Positions 50,145-58,342 are shown, counted from the first letter of the stretch. The stretch: DNA of 64,000 bases from Brevibacillus sp. SYP-B805 (GCF_011059135.1 NZ_JAALGD010000006.1:1-64000); one strand, 5' to 3'. The notes: generated by a model from the sequence alone, not told the origin. Numbers and translations are program-made.

Positions 50145-50846
50145 ATGGATACCCGAACGAGAGCATTGATTTTAGCACTTGTCGCTACGGCAGGTATCTA
50201 TGTAGGACTCCGTTTACAAGAGACAGGGCAAGGGGTAGGGAAAAGGGAGGAAAGCAATACGGTTCAACAGGCGCAAGAGCAAGAAGATTCGGGCAAGTTA
50301 TTGGAACTTAAGCCCGAAGTCCAAGCCTTGTCAGCCCCTTCGGAACCTCCTCAAGAGTCTCCCAATAAAGACAAAATCATTGTCGATGTGATGATGGAGT
50401 TAGCCGCTCCTCATAAAGCATTAAGCCGTGAATCCGCAGAAACTTACTACAGATTGGTGAAAAAATCTGCGGAGGAGAAAGGATTTGACGACCCAATGTG
50501 GTTGTTAGCCATGATTTTTCAGGAATCCAAATTCGATGCCGATGTTGTATCGAGTCACGGTGCGGTGGGGCTTATGCAAATCTTGCCCAAGACTGCAAAG
50601 GGTGAGTTTGGAGTCGGTCGGAGCGAGTTATTCAAACCCGAAGTAAATGTCCCGCTTGGGGTTACATATCTCGCGAAATTACGAGACCACTACAACGGAG
50701 ACCTACAATTAGCAATAACAGCCTATAATCAAGGCTTAGGTAATGTTGACAAGGGAATGTACAGCAAGCGTTACCTAGAAGCTGTTCGCAAGCACTACGA
50801 CATCATGACCCGGAAAATCGACGAACGAATTGGCTCAAAGCGTTAG
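50145..50846 (+). CDS. Membrane-anchored lytic transglycosylase (SLT family)
   Basis: The 233-residue protein has an N-terminal membrane anchor (ALILALVATAGIYVGLRL), a Gln/Glu/Pro-rich linker to about residue 80, and an SLT domain from 100. The catalytic Glu lies in FQESKFDADVVSSHGAVGLMQ near residue 125 and the motif AYNQGLGNV near 205. It cleaves the glycan strand with formation of an anhydro sugar. It lies far from the lysis cassette, in the regulatory module. It could help the particle leave the cell or could have a host-like role. AAAGGA precedes the ATG. Confidence 0.8.
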   Translation: MDTRTRALILALVATAGIYVGLRLQETGQGVGKREESNTVQQAQEQEDSGKLLELKPEVQALSAPSEPPQESPNKDKIIVDVMMELAAPHKALSRESAETYYRLVKKSAEEKGFDDPMWLLAMIFQESKFDADVVSSHGAVGLMQILPKTAKGEFGVGRSELFKPEVNVPLGVTYLAKLRDHYNGDLQLAITAYNQGLGNVDKGMYSKRYLEAVRKHYDIMTRKIDERIGSKR

Positions 50847-50911
50847 GTATATCGCAAAACCTACAATCGATCGTTATGAGTCACTGCCTGCAGTCGAGGG
50901 AGGTTTCTGTC

Positions 50912-51199
50912 ATGAATACGGTTTTCAAACGTGACCTGAGGGACGAGTACGCTGAAAAGCGAGGAATTACAAAAGTTGAGGCGGAACGCCGGATTGACGA
51001 TGTTTTTGAACTGATTGCTTCTCATCTGGAAAATGGGCAGAACGTCAAGCTTGCAAACTTCTTCAACTACTTCGTCAAGGAGCGTGCGGCGAAGAACGCG
51101 AAAAATCCGCACACGGGTGAGCCGTTGATGATTGAAGCTACCCGTACGGTGGTAGTTAAGATGACAAAAACGATGAAACAGCGGATTCAAGGCAAGTAA
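50912..51199 (+). CDS. HU/IHF-family DNA-binding protein
   Basis: The 95-residue protein has the bacterial DNA-binding protein fold: helix-rich first half (KRGITKVEAERRIDDVFELI), then GQNVKLANFFNYFVKERAAKNAKNPHTGEP containing the beta-arm with N-P before the tip. ATG 50912 follows GAGGGAGG by eight bases; an in-phase ATG at 50876 lacks a site. As the element has no replication genes, it may help promoter architecture in the regulatory module. Only weak similarity to the main host HU is expected, since several IHF-like residues differ. Confidence 0.75.
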   Translation: MNTVFKRDLRDEYAEKRGITKVEAERRIDDVFELIASHLENGQNVKLANFFNYFVKERAAKNAKNPHTGEPLMIEATRTVVVKMTKTMKQRIQGK

Positions 51200-51216
51200 A
51201 AATACTGCCTAAACCC

Positions 51217-51262
51217 AAGGGACAGGGGTTTCTGAATTTATTGGAGGCTGCCTGTCCTTTTT
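51217..51262 (+). terminator. Hairpin before the second sigma gene
   Basis: AAGGGACAGG pairs with CCTGTCCTTTTT (one G-U pair) around a 24-base loop. A terminator for the HU-like gene. Confidence 0.6.
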
Positions 51263-51287
51263 ACGTTTACGAAAAGGGGGCGGTTTG

Positions 51288-52091
51288 GTGGAGAACAAGT
51301 TTCCAGAATATATACAGCGCAATCTGTCCAAGAATAAGGATTACTATTCATTGGATATAATGGACAATATCATGCGCTGTAAGCAAGACGACGACTACCT
51401 TGGTGAAGTGCTGATCGTTAATGAGAACCTCATCTGGCACTCGGTCCATAAATACATCGGGAAACCCGAAGTCATCATTAAGAACAACTGTATCGATAAG
51501 GATGACATCTTACAACTTGGCAGATTTGGTTTTATCAAGAGCATCAAAGCGTTCGATGTATCGAGAGGTGTAAAATTCTCCTCCTTCGCAGTGACGGCTA
51601 TTGTTCGGGAAATCCGCTGTTTCCTACGTGACTCAGCGAGCATTATCCGTCTGACACGAACCGCAAATGAGTTAATCAATAAGATTAACCGCATAGAGCA
51701 AGAACTGGGGTATTTACCGCCAATCAGCGATTTGGCGGAACTCCTGAACGAGGACAAAGAAAAGATTACCCGCGCCATTCAGATTGGACAAAGTGTGAAA
51801 TATCTGGATGAGCCGATAAAAGCGAAGGATCCCCATAGCAGTCAGATGACATTGTTTGATCTTATTGATGACAGTGAGGGGGTGGAACAGGAAGTTATTG
51901 ACAGAGTGTACGTGGAGTCGCTTTTAAGCAAGGTGCGCCATGCCCTATCGGAAAAAGAGCTTCGCGTTTTGCGGCACAGAATCGACGGTTTAAACCAATC
52001 CCAAACAGCCGTCAAGGAGAACATTTCGCAGATGAGCGTGAGCAGGATTATGAAAAAGGTAGCGAAACTTCTCCATGAACAAGTCCATTAA
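51288..52091 (+). CDS. Sigma-70-family factor with regions 2, 3 and 4
   Basis: The protein is 267 residues. Region 2 (residues 40-115) has ENLIWHSVHKYIG, DDILQLGRFGFIKSIKAFD and FSSFAVTAIVREIRCFLRD, matching the sigma-70 2.1-2.4 series. Region 3 has ELGYLPPISDLAELLNEDKEKI. Region 4 has LSEKELRVLRHRI and a terminal HTH. The architecture matches sporulation-type factors (SigF/SigG/SigB). GTG 51288 is chosen with AAAAGGGGG before it; TTG 51285 is in frame. It is the last gene of the element. It could recognise the 31-bp repeated promoters; that is inference. No anti-sigma gene is evident beside it. Confidence 0.8.
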   Translation: MENKFPEYIQRNLSKNKDYYSLDIMDNIMRCKQDDDYLGEVLIVNENLIWHSVHKYIGKPEVIIKNNCIDKDDILQLGRFGFIKSIKAFDVSRGVKFSSFAVTAIVREIRCFLRDSASIIRLTRTANELINKINRIEQELGYLPPISDLAELLNEDKEKITRAIQIGQSVKYLDEPIKAKDPHSSQMTLFDLIDDSEGVEQEVIDRVYVESLLSKVRHALSEKELRVLRHRIDGLNQSQTAVKENISQMSVSRIMKKVAKLLHEQVH

Positions 52092-52204
52092 TGGACTCAA
52101 ACCCGTTGATCGGCAGGACGTCACGGGAAGCAGCGCCATGAAATAACCCGAAAACTGGCCGATTCGCGAATGAGCTGGCTGGGGTGATCCTCCAAAAATG
52201 TACT

Positions 52205-52233
52205 ACATACTCCTTCGCCAATAGGGGTAATTT
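52205..52233 (+). promoter_or_regulatory. Sigma-F-like promoter of ytfJ
   Basis: ACATA, 15 bases, GGGTAATTT. It is close to the sigma-F pattern GYATA-N15-GGNNANANT. It lies 48 bases before the ytfJ start, on the host side of the element, so the insertion left this promoter intact. Confidence 0.6.
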
Positions 52234-52280
52234 AAATAAAGCAGAAAGACCTTTGAGCTGCACATAAAGGAGGAATGCAC

Positions 52281-52730
52281 ATGGCAGACCACCCCATCCA
52301 GGGATTAATGAAGACGACATTGGAAAATTTAAAACATATGGTTGATGTCAATACAATCATCGGGGAACCCGTAGAAACACCGGACGGCAGCGTCATCCTG
52401 CCCGTTTCCCGCGTAGCGTTTGGATTCGCTTCCGGGGGAAGCGAATTTGAGTACAGTCATGGAAATACCGCTGCGATCAGCCATCCTTTCGGCGGGGGGA
52501 GCGGGGGAGGGGTTTCCATCACGCCGGTCGCTTTCCTGATCGTCGGTAAACAGGGGATTCGTTCCATCCCGTTGGAAAACTCCACGCATCTGTATGACCG
52601 GATCCTCGATTCCGTCCCGCAGGTGGTGGAAAAGGTACAGCAGATGATAGGCAGGAACGATCATGTAAAGGCGGAGATTATCACCGATCCGAGCGAACAG
52701 GATCTGGACGAATTGATGGAGCGCAGTTAA
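52281..52730 (+). CDS. ytfJ: GerW-family sporulation protein YtfJ
   Basis: The 149-residue protein closely matches YtfJ: ADHPIQGLMKTTLENLKHMV at the start, NTIIGEPVETPDGSVILPVS, then a Gly-rich GFASGGSEF and FGGGSGGGVSITPVAFL. YtfJ is a sporulation protein (GerW family, linked to spore germination and small-molecule uptake in Bacillus). ATG 52281 has AAAGGAGG seven bases before; ATG 52275 is in frame. Its normal upstream neighbour ytfI is at 9112-9777, so this is the host-side flank of the 42-kb element. Confidence 0.9.
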   Translation: MADHPIQGLMKTTLENLKHMVDVNTIIGEPVETPDGSVILPVSRVAFGFASGGSEFEYSHGNTAAISHPFGGGSGGGVSITPVAFLIVGKQGIRSIPLENSTHLYDRILDSVPQVVEKVQQMIGRNDHVKAEIITDPSEQDLDELMERS

Positions 52731-52754
52731 TCAGCGCCAATAGAGGTTTGGCAG

Positions 52755-53342
52755 TTGAGGGGGACAGGCTCCGTCTTAATGCAGAATGTAAAGACTGATA
52801 AAACGGCGTGTGAAACTGACTTCAGTTTTGACACGCCTTTTTTCTGTTATGACGACAAGCAGCTGCTTGTCAAATGGCTCACCAGTCCGGTTGTCTTGGA
52901 ATTTTATGAAGGAAGGGACAATCCTCATGACATTGAGAAAGTAACTCAACACTTCTATGACCGCAATGATGAAGTAACCCGCTGCATGGTTGAATTGGAT
53001 GGACAGGCAATCGGGTATATTCAGTTCTACCCGTTGGATCATCAGACTAAACAGGCCTACGGATATGATGAAAACGAGGTCATTTATGGAACCGACCAAT
53101 TTATTGGTGAAAGTGCATTGTGGAATCGTGGCATCGGAAAGCTTCTCGTCAGGGCTGTGATAGAGTATTTGATCCATGGCAAAGGGGCAAGCAAGGTGGT
53201 GATGGATCCGCAATCCTGGAACGAACGTGCGATTCGCTGCTATGAAAGCTGCGGTTTTAAAAAGGTGAAACTTCTTCCGAAACACGAAATGCATGAGGGG
53301 GAATTGAAGGATTGTTGGTTGATCGAGTACAGTCCGTCATAA
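52755..53342 (+). CDS. GNAT acetyltransferase (AAC(6')-like), doubtful N-terminus
   Basis: The GNAT domain resembles aminoglycoside 6'-acetyltransferase relatives: KWLTSPVVLEFYEGRD, QAIGYIQFYPLD, an IGESALWNRGIGKLLVRA acetyl-CoA loop, and NERAIRCYESCGFKK. The open frame from TTG 52755 reads through a perfect terminator hairpin (52805-52843), and no start with a good ribosome-binding site lies between that and the domain. So the first 30 or so residues are suspect: either the start is an unusual codon, or the 5' end was replaced and the gene is broken. Substrate is unknown. Confidence 0.6.
   Translation: MRGTGSVLMQNVKTDKTACETDFSFDTPFFCYDDKQLLVKWLTSPVVLEFYEGRDNPHDIEKVTQHFYDRNDEVTRCMVELDGQAIGYIQFYPLDHQTKQAYGYDENEVIYGTDQFIGESALWNRGIGKLLVRAVIEYLIHGKGASKVVMDPQSWNERAIRCYESCGFKKVKLLPKHEMHEGELKDCWLIEYSPS
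52805..52843 (+). terminator. Terminator after ytfJ, inside the GNAT reading frame
   Basis: GGCGTGT plus AAACTGA pairs with TCAGTTT plus ACACGCC (a 15-bp stem with one mismatch), followed by TTTTTT. Confidence 0.85.
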
Positions 53343-53664
53343 AAAAACAAAAAACTTGGCGTTTTGCCAAGCCAGTGGGCAGACAAAGTCGGTTGATCAT
53401 GGGTAATGGTTCCTGCTCGCTCTCTTGACGACCCGCGAGGAAGTGGGCCGTGTCCGCTCCGAAACGCGACGCGGGCAGGGGGCTCAACATCTGGGCGTTT
53501 CGGCGAAGTGAGACTCACGCCCCCTGGGACCCCGCGTCTTTGTTTCTCCGCTGCGTCGGTCGTCAAAGGAGCTCGCCTGGCCCCATTCCTCCATGCCCCA
53601 AACACAGTTAGTCATCAGTCTGACTTGGCGTTTTGCCAAGCTTTTTTGTGTATCAACCCCTGGA
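53343..53664. repeat. Structured 250-bp insert flanked by a 19-bp terminator duplication
   Basis: A 19-base hairpin sequence (ACTTGGCGTTTTGCCAAGC) occurs at 53354-53372 and again at 53623-53641, flanking 250 bases. A-tracts precede copy 1 and TTTTTT follows copy 2, as if one bidirectional terminator had been split by an insertion. The insert folds on itself. TTGACGACC (53425) pairs with GGTCGTCAA (53558), GACGCGGG plus CAGGGGGC (53468-53483) with GCCCCCTG plus CCCGCGTC (53519-53538), and CCGAAACG (53459) with CGTTTCGG (53496). It has no likely gene. It looks like a dispersed structured repeat. Confidence 0.65.
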
Positions 53665-54267
53665 TCAGGCGCGCAGATAGCCTTGAGCCGCCAGGTATCG
53701 GTAGATCTGCTCCACCGATTCTTCGAGGCTCTGCCGGTCGCTGTGCACCACCAGCTCCGGGGAGACGGGAGGCTCATAGGGAGCGGAGATGCCGGTGAAT
53801 TCGGGAATCTCTCCCGCCCGCGCCTTCCGGTACAGCCCCTTGGGGTCGCGTTTTTCGCATGTCTCCAGCGCACAGCTGACGTAGATTTCAATAAATTCGC
53901 CCGGTTCGACCAGACTGCGCGCCAGTTCCCGATCCGCCTGATAAGGTGAAATAAAAGCGGTCATTACCAGCGTGCCTGCGTCGACAAACAGTTTGGCCAC
54001 TTCGGCGATGCGGCGGATATTTTCGGTGCGGTCGGCCGGACTGAAGCCGAGATCGCGGTTCAGCCCGTGGCGGATATTGTCCCCGTCCAACAGATAGGTG
54101 CGCATCCCTTCCGCGTGCAGGCGCTGTTCGAGCGCATTGGCCAGCGTCGACTTGCCCGCACCGGAGAGGCCGGTAAACCACAGCACCGCGCTTTTATGTC
54201 CGTGCAGCCGCTGCCTGTCCGCCTTGCTGACGGTGGCGTTGTGCCAAACGAGATGCAGATTGTTCAT
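53665..54267 (-). CDS. cysC: Adenylylsulfate kinase
   Basis: The 200-residue protein has a P-loop GLSGAGKS at residues 33-40, the APS-binding [20 protein letters not shown] motif near 61-80 and the [11 protein letters not shown] lid region. It phosphorylates APS to PAPS. It is the last gene of the sulfate cluster (after sat), read on the - strand, with a short 33-base gap. It ends just before the split terminator at 53623-53641. The cluster also has an iron-sulfur-type APS reductase (CysH), so CysC may serve PAPS-dependent sulfation or be partly redundant. Confidence 0.92.
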   Translation of the reverse strand: MNNLHLVWHNATVSKADRQRLHGHKSAVLWFTGLSGAGKSTLANALEQRLHAEGMRTYLLDGDNIRHGLNRDLGFSPADRTENIRRIAEVAKLFVDAGTLVMTAFISPYQADRELARSLVEPGEFIEIYVSCALETCEKRDPKGLYRKARAGEIPEFTGISAPYEPPVSPELVVHSDRQSLEESVEQIYRYLAAQGYLRA

Positions 54268-54300
54268 GACGTGACCTCCTCGATACGATTACCGGCGGAC

Positions 54301-55440
54301 TTAGCGGGCGACGGAACGGACGCCGCGGATCAGGACCTCCGCCACTTCCGGACGGCTGAATTCCGGCGGCGGCGCGATCCCTTCCGCCAGCATCTGACGC
54401 ACCTTGGTTCCGGAAAGAACCAGATGGTGCGCGGCATCGTGCGGGCAGGTTTTGGTGGAAGCCATGTTGCCGCACTTCTTGCAGTAGAAGCTGTGCTCGA
54501 AAAAGAGCGGAGTAATCCCCAACTCCTCCGGGGCAAACTCGCGGAAGATCAGCTGGGCGTCATATGTGCCGTAATAGTTGCCTACCCCCGCATGATCCCG
54601 CCCGACGATAAAGTGGGTGCAGCCGTAGTTCTTGCGCACCATGGCGTGGAATATCGCTTCGCGCGGCCCGGCGTAGCGCATGGCGGCCGGGAAGACGGCC
54701 AACTGCACCCGATCCGCCGGATAATATTCCTTCAGAAGCACCTGGTAGCTCTCCATGCGGATGGCGGCGGGAACATCGTCCGCCTTCGTTTCGCCCACGA
54801 GCGGGTGAAGCAGCAGGCCGTCCACGATTTCGAGCGCCGCTTTCTGGATATACTCATGGGCGCGGTGGACGGGATTGCGCGTCTGGAAGCCGACGACGCT
54901 GTTCCAGCCCCGCTCGGCAAAGAGGCGGCGGGTCTCCGCCGGATCAAACTGATGTTCCGGATATTCCTTGGCGGTTCGCTTGTAGAGGGTAATCGGTCCG
55001 GCCAGATAAACGGGACCGCGCTCCCACAATTTGGCGACACCGGGATGGGCCAGGTCGGCGGTGCGATAGACGGCTGTCGCTTCCCGTTCCTTGTTGGGGC
55101 GGTAGATCTCCGTCAGTTCCAACAGGCCGTAGGTGACGCCGCGATGCGTCAGCAGCACGCGGTCGCCGGGCTGAAGGGCTTCCGCCTGCGCTTCGCTGAC
55201 CGGCAGGGTGATGGGAATGCTCCAGACCGTCCCGTCGGCCAGGCGCATGCGCTCCACGACGCTGTCATAATCGGCCTGCCCGAGAAAACCGGTGAGCGGG
55301 CTGTAAGCACCGGTGGCGATCAGTTCCAGATCGGACAAGGCGATGGCGTCGATTTCCACATGCTTGTCAAGGGAAGGAGGCTGCTGGTGTTCCGCGATGC
55401 GGTTGATCAAGGTGCCTCCGTGCGGGATGCTCAAAGCCAT
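54301..55440 (-). CDS. sat: Sulfate adenylyltransferase (ATP sulfurylase)
   Basis: The 379-residue protein has the family motifs [10 protein letters not shown] (186-195) and [12 protein letters not shown] (280-291), with an intact zinc-site region [12 protein letters not shown] near 335-350, as in the monomeric bacterial ATP sulfurylases of Bacillus. It forms APS from ATP and sulfate, the first step of assimilation. GAAAAGGAGAG precedes the ATG. It lies between cysH and cysC in one operon. Confidence 0.93.
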   Translation of the reverse strand: MALSIPHGGTLINRIAEHQQPPSLDKHVEIDAIALSDLELIATGAYSPLTGFLGQADYDSVVERMRLADGTVWSIPITLPVSEAQAEALQPGDRVLLTHRGVTYGLLELTEIYRPNKEREATAVYRTADLAHPGVAKLWERGPVYLAGPITLYKRTAKEYPEHQFDPAETRRLFAERGWNSVVGFQTRNPVHRAHEYIQKAALEIVDGLLLHPLVGETKADDVPAAIRMESYQVLLKEYYPADRVQLAVFPAAMRYAGPREAIFHAMVRKNYGCTHFIVGRDHAGVGNYYGTYDAQLIFREFAPEELGITPLFFEHSFYCKKCGNMASTKTCPHDAAHHLVLSGTKVRQMLAEGIAPPPEFSRPEVAEVLIRGVRSVAR

Positions 55441-55561
55441 GGATGTTCTCTCCTTTTCAGGGTTCTTGCTGGATCAGAAAGCCTAGATAGAAAGGCGAAC
55501 GGCCCCCGCCCGGCGAAGCGATCGCTCAAGCCGGGCGGGGAATAAGCGGCTGCTTCAGCCG

Positions 55562-56287
55562 TTACTTGTGCAGGCCGCACTCCGTTTTGCTCAGGCCGGC
55601 CCAGCGGCCCGCCCGTTCGTCTTCTCCCGGCTGCACCGGCCGCGTACAGTGCATACAGCCGATGCTGGGATAGTGCTGATCGTGCAGCGGGTTATAGGGA
55701 AGCTGAAAGGTGCGGATGTACATCCAGATCTCGTCCAGCTTCCAGTGGATGAGCGGACATATCTTTACCTTGGCAAAATTGTGGTCCGGATTGACGTACC
55801 GCAGATGGGCCCGAGTGGGCGACTGCTCCCGTCTCAGGCCGGAAAACCAAGCCGTTTTGCCTGTGATGGCGCGGCGCAGGGGATCCATCTTGCGGATTTG
55901 GCAGCACAGATCGGGATCGCGATCCCAGAGGGCCTCGCCGTGCGCGGCCGCCTGTTCGGCCAATGTCAGCTCCGGCTGCACCATGTCGATGCGCAGGCGG
56001 GGATACCGCTCGCGCACGCGGTCAATCAGCGCATAGGTTTCGGGAAAATGAACGTTCGTATCCAGGAAGACGATCGGCGCGTCGGGCTTCACCTGGCTGA
56101 TCAGATCGAGCAGCACCATCGCTTCGGCGCCGAAGCTGCAGGAATAGACCAGATCGTCTCCGTACTGCTGAAACGCCCAGCGCACGATATCCAGAGCGTC
56201 TTTGCCCGCGAGCTCTTCATTAAGCCGGTCGTAATCCTCCGGCGTCAGCTGTTCGTAGGTATACGGATTGGCGGTTTGGGCCATCAC
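55562..56287 (-). CDS. cysH: Assimilatory APS/PAPS reductase
   Basis: The 241-residue protein has the PP-loop-like SFGAEAMVLLDLI near 51, GLRREQSPTRAH near 150 and a C-terminal ECGLH with the catalytic Cys237. Cys128-129 (CCQIRK) and Cys211/Cys214 (GCMHC) are the four iron-sulfur ligands that mark the type able to reduce APS directly. It makes sulfite for the neighbouring sulfite reductase. AAGGAGGTGG precedes the ATG. The 120 bases on either side are free of clear terminators, so it is cotranscribed with sat and cysC. Confidence 0.92.
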   Translation of the reverse strand: MMAQTANPYTYEQLTPEDYDRLNEELAGKDALDIVRWAFQQYGDDLVYSCSFGAEAMVLLDLISQVKPDAPIVFLDTNVHFPETYALIDRVRERYPRLRIDMVQPELTLAEQAAAHGEALWDRDPDLCCQIRKMDPLRRAITGKTAWFSGLRREQSPTRAHLRYVNPDHNFAKVKICPLIHWKLDEIWMYIRTFQLPYNPLHDQHYPSIGCMHCTRPVQPGEDERAGRWAGLSKTECGLHK

Positions 56288-56438
56288 ATCCCACCTCCTT
56301 GATCATGGATGCCTGTGTCTCCCGCCGGATCGGCCGGGCGAGGCCGGTCATTCCCAGCGTCGCGATGAACGCGCTCGTGATGGCGGCTGCGACGCCGGGA
56401 CTGCGGGCCAGCAGGAGATTGATCAGGGGATGGTGAGA

Positions 56439-56642
56439 CTACAGATCGATCACAAATCCCCTCCCGGCTGCAGCCGGTTTCTTCTCGACGATCACCATCT
56501 CCTGCACCTTCTTCGGCGGCAGGTAATGATGCTCAATCTGCCCTCCGGCGCTTTTAAACGCCTTTTCTTCCGATTCCTGCAGGACGATCACTTCCGCCCG
56601 AGAGCGGTCTGTATAGGTAACCTCCACCCGGTATAGAAACAT
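56439..56642 (-). CDS. DUF3906 family protein
   Basis: The 67-residue protein has the pattern FLYRVEVTYTDR...KAF...HHYLPPKKVQEMVIVEKK, which matches the DUF3906 family of Bacillota as I recall it. It lies between the sulfite reductase and cysH genes, so it may serve sulfur assimilation or its control. GAGAGGTG lies before the ATG. Function is unknown. Confidence 0.65.
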   Translation of the reverse strand: MFLYRVEVTYTDRSRAEVIVLQESEEKAFKSAGGQIEHHYLPPKKVQEMVIVEKKPAAAGRGFVIDL

Positions 56643-56710
56643 CTCGTAAACACCTCTCTCGCGCGTCTTTCATGCTGCTGCCCGACCAAACCAGGGCTTG
56701 TTCGGGGGAG

Positions 56711-58342
56711 CTATCTGGCGTCCGCCAGTTGGGCCAGGACCGCATCCAGCTGCTCCTGAAACGCCGCTGTGCCGACGCGCTGTACAAATTGCAGGAAGCT
56801 TTCGCCGCGTTCTTTTGTTTCCTTGAAGAAGCCGATCAAGGCCACCAGCACCCGGGGCAGGTCGTCCGCCAGGATGCGGCCGCTCAGCTTCTCATTGAAG
56901 CGGGCGTTGGGTCCCAGCGTGCCGCCGATATAGATATCGAACGCTTCTTTCATGCCGTCGCCGGTTTTCACCAGGGAACCCTGCAGGCCGATATCGGCGA
57001 TCTGCCGCTGACCGCAGGAGTTGGGGCAGCCGACCATGTGCAGCCGGATCGGTTCGTCCAGCTCGATTTCCTGATCCAGATATTCGGCCAACCAGCGCAT
57101 CCGTTCCTTGGTTTCGACCAGGGCCAGGTTGCAGAACTCCGTGCCGGTGCAGGATACCGCGAAGGCGGTGAAATGCTTGGGATAGGGGGTAATGCGCTCC
57201 AGCAGTTTTTCCTGCAGCAAGGCTTCCACCTTTTCGTTCGGGATGTTGGCGATCACGATGTTTTGCGTGTTGCAGGTGCGCAGGGAGCCATCGCCATACA
57301 CATCGGCCAACCGTGCCAGTTCCTCCAGTTCCGTGCCGCTCAACCGGCCGACCGGCACGCAGAGTCCGACGTAGGAGAGGCCCGGCTGCTTCTGTTGATG
57401 CACGCCGGTGAAATATCCGGCGTTCCAGCCGATGATCTTGTCTTCGCCGCGCGACGGCAGTTCGCCGGTCAACTCCACCAGCTTCTCCTGGAACTTTTCC
57501 GGCCCCCAGTCGGCGACCAGATATTTCAGCCGGGCGTTATGCCGTTTCTCGCGGTAGCCGTAATCGCGGAAGATGCTGGTGACGGCGACGGCCACATCGA
57601 CCACCCGTTCCGGAACGACGAAGATGTCCAGCTGCTTGGCGAGATACGGCTTGGCGGACAGGCCGCCGCCCACCCAGACGTGGAAGCCGGCCACTTCCTG
57701 ACCGTCGATTACCTTGACTGCGGGGGTGAAGGCCAGGTCGTTGATTTCGGCGTGGGCGGAGTTGTAGATGCTCGCCGAAATGGAGATTTTGTATTTGCGC
57801 GGCAGGTTGGAAAAGTCACGGTTCAGCAAGAAGGTGTCGGACAATTGCTTCACGTAGGGGGTCGTGTCAAACAATTCGTGCGGATCGATGCCTGCCAGCG
57901 GATTTCCGACGATGGTCCGCGGGCAGTCTCCACAGGCCTCGAAGGAGGAGAGATCCACTTTGGCAAGCCGGTCGAAAATGTCAGGGAACTGTTCCACGCG
58001 CAGCCAATGGAACTGCACTGCCTGACGGGTCGTGATGTCGACGAGATCGCGGCCGTAGTCGCGGGCAATCCCTGCCAGCGCACGGGCCTGATCCGAATTC
58101 AGCCGGCCCGACGGAATGCGGACGCGCATCATGAAATGGCCGTCTTTCGGCCGCTGTTCATAGATGCCGGCCCATTTGAACAGGCTCTTGTCATCCTCGG
58201 GGATGGATTCGTAGCCGGTCTTTGCGTAACGGTAAATATCCTCGATGATATCGAGACCGTCTTTCTCCAGTTTCAACAATTCCGTCTTGTTCAACTTTTC
58301 CGGCGTCTTGGCCCAGGTTGCTTGGTAGGGCATGCTCATCAA
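56711..58342 (-). CDS. Ferredoxin-type sulfite/nitrite reductase
   Basis: The 543-residue protein has two ferredoxin-like and two sirohaem/Fe-S half domains. The metal ligands are CTGTEFC (Cys398, Cys404) and CPNSCG (Cys439, Cys443). A PRTIVGNPLAGID motif precedes the second half. Given cysH, sat and cysC in the same operon, sulfite to sulfide is the likely reaction; nitrite cannot be excluded. It uses ferredoxin or a flavodoxin, as no CysJ gene is present. TGGAGGTTGATGAGC precedes the ATG. It is the first gene of the operon. Confidence 0.85.
   Translation of the reverse strand: MMSMPYQATWAKTPEKLNKTELLKLEKDGLDIIEDIYRYAKTGYESIPEDDKSLFKWAGIYEQRPKDGHFMMRVRIPSGRLNSDQARALAGIARDYGRDLVDITTRQAVQFHWLRVEQFPDIFDRLAKVDLSSFEACGDCPRTIVGNPLAGIDPHELFDTTPYVKQLSDTFLLNRDFSNLPRKYKISISASIYNSAHAEINDLAFTPAVKVIDGQEVAGFHVWVGGGLSAKPYLAKQLDIFVVPERVVDVAVAVTSIFRDYGYREKRHNARLKYLVADWGPEKFQEKLVELTGELPSRGEDKIIGWNAGYFTGVHQQKQPGLSYVGLCVPVGRLSGTELEELARLADVYGDGSLRTCNTQNIVIANIPNEKVEALLQEKLLERITPYPKHFTAFAVSCTGTEFCNLALVETKERMRWLAEYLDQEIELDEPIRLHMVGCPNSCGQRQIADIGLQGSLVKTGDGMKEAFDIYIGGTLGPNARFNEKLSGRILADDLPRVLVALIGFFKETKERGESFLQFVQRVGTAAFQEQLDAVLAQLADAR

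Larger units (their letters stand above)
9778..52190 (+). mobile_element. Headless flexible-tail element (F-type tailocin-like) inserted between ytfI and ytfJ
   Basis: This 42.4-kb block encodes lysis proteins, a complete non-contractile tail morphogenesis set, a very large fibre module and a right-end regulatory module. It has no visible terminase, portal, capsid, protease, integrase, excisionase or replication gene. It separates ytfI from ytfJ and leaves the sigma-F-like promoter of ytfJ intact. The tail genes are long, uninterrupted and nearly all on one strand, which argues for selection rather than decay. Boundaries are estimates. A degenerate prophage is the alternative reading. Confidence 0.75.

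Noticed and set aside
9925-52181. A 24-bp pair (9925-9948 and 52158-52181) as attachment-site repeats
   Set aside because: Only 18 of 24 bases agree, with scattered mismatches. Too weak to call attL/attR, and no integrase is present.
9778-52190. Contractile (R-type) tailocin or extracellular injection system
   Set aside because: No sheath, baseplate wedge or AAA+ ATPase gene was found; the gene order is that of a flexible siphophage tail.
53240-53891. Reading frames across the structured 250-bp insert
   Set aside because: Frames are Arg/Gly/Pro-rich, cross gene ends and inverted repeats, and lack ribosome-binding sites; the region is better explained as a structured repeat.
56288-56438. Open frame between DUF3906 and cysH on the - strand (contains AAAITSAFIATLGMTGLARP)
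   Set aside because: It is in phase with the DUF3906 stop, has no start with a ribosome-binding site, and is short in a GC-rich region where long open frames arise by chance.
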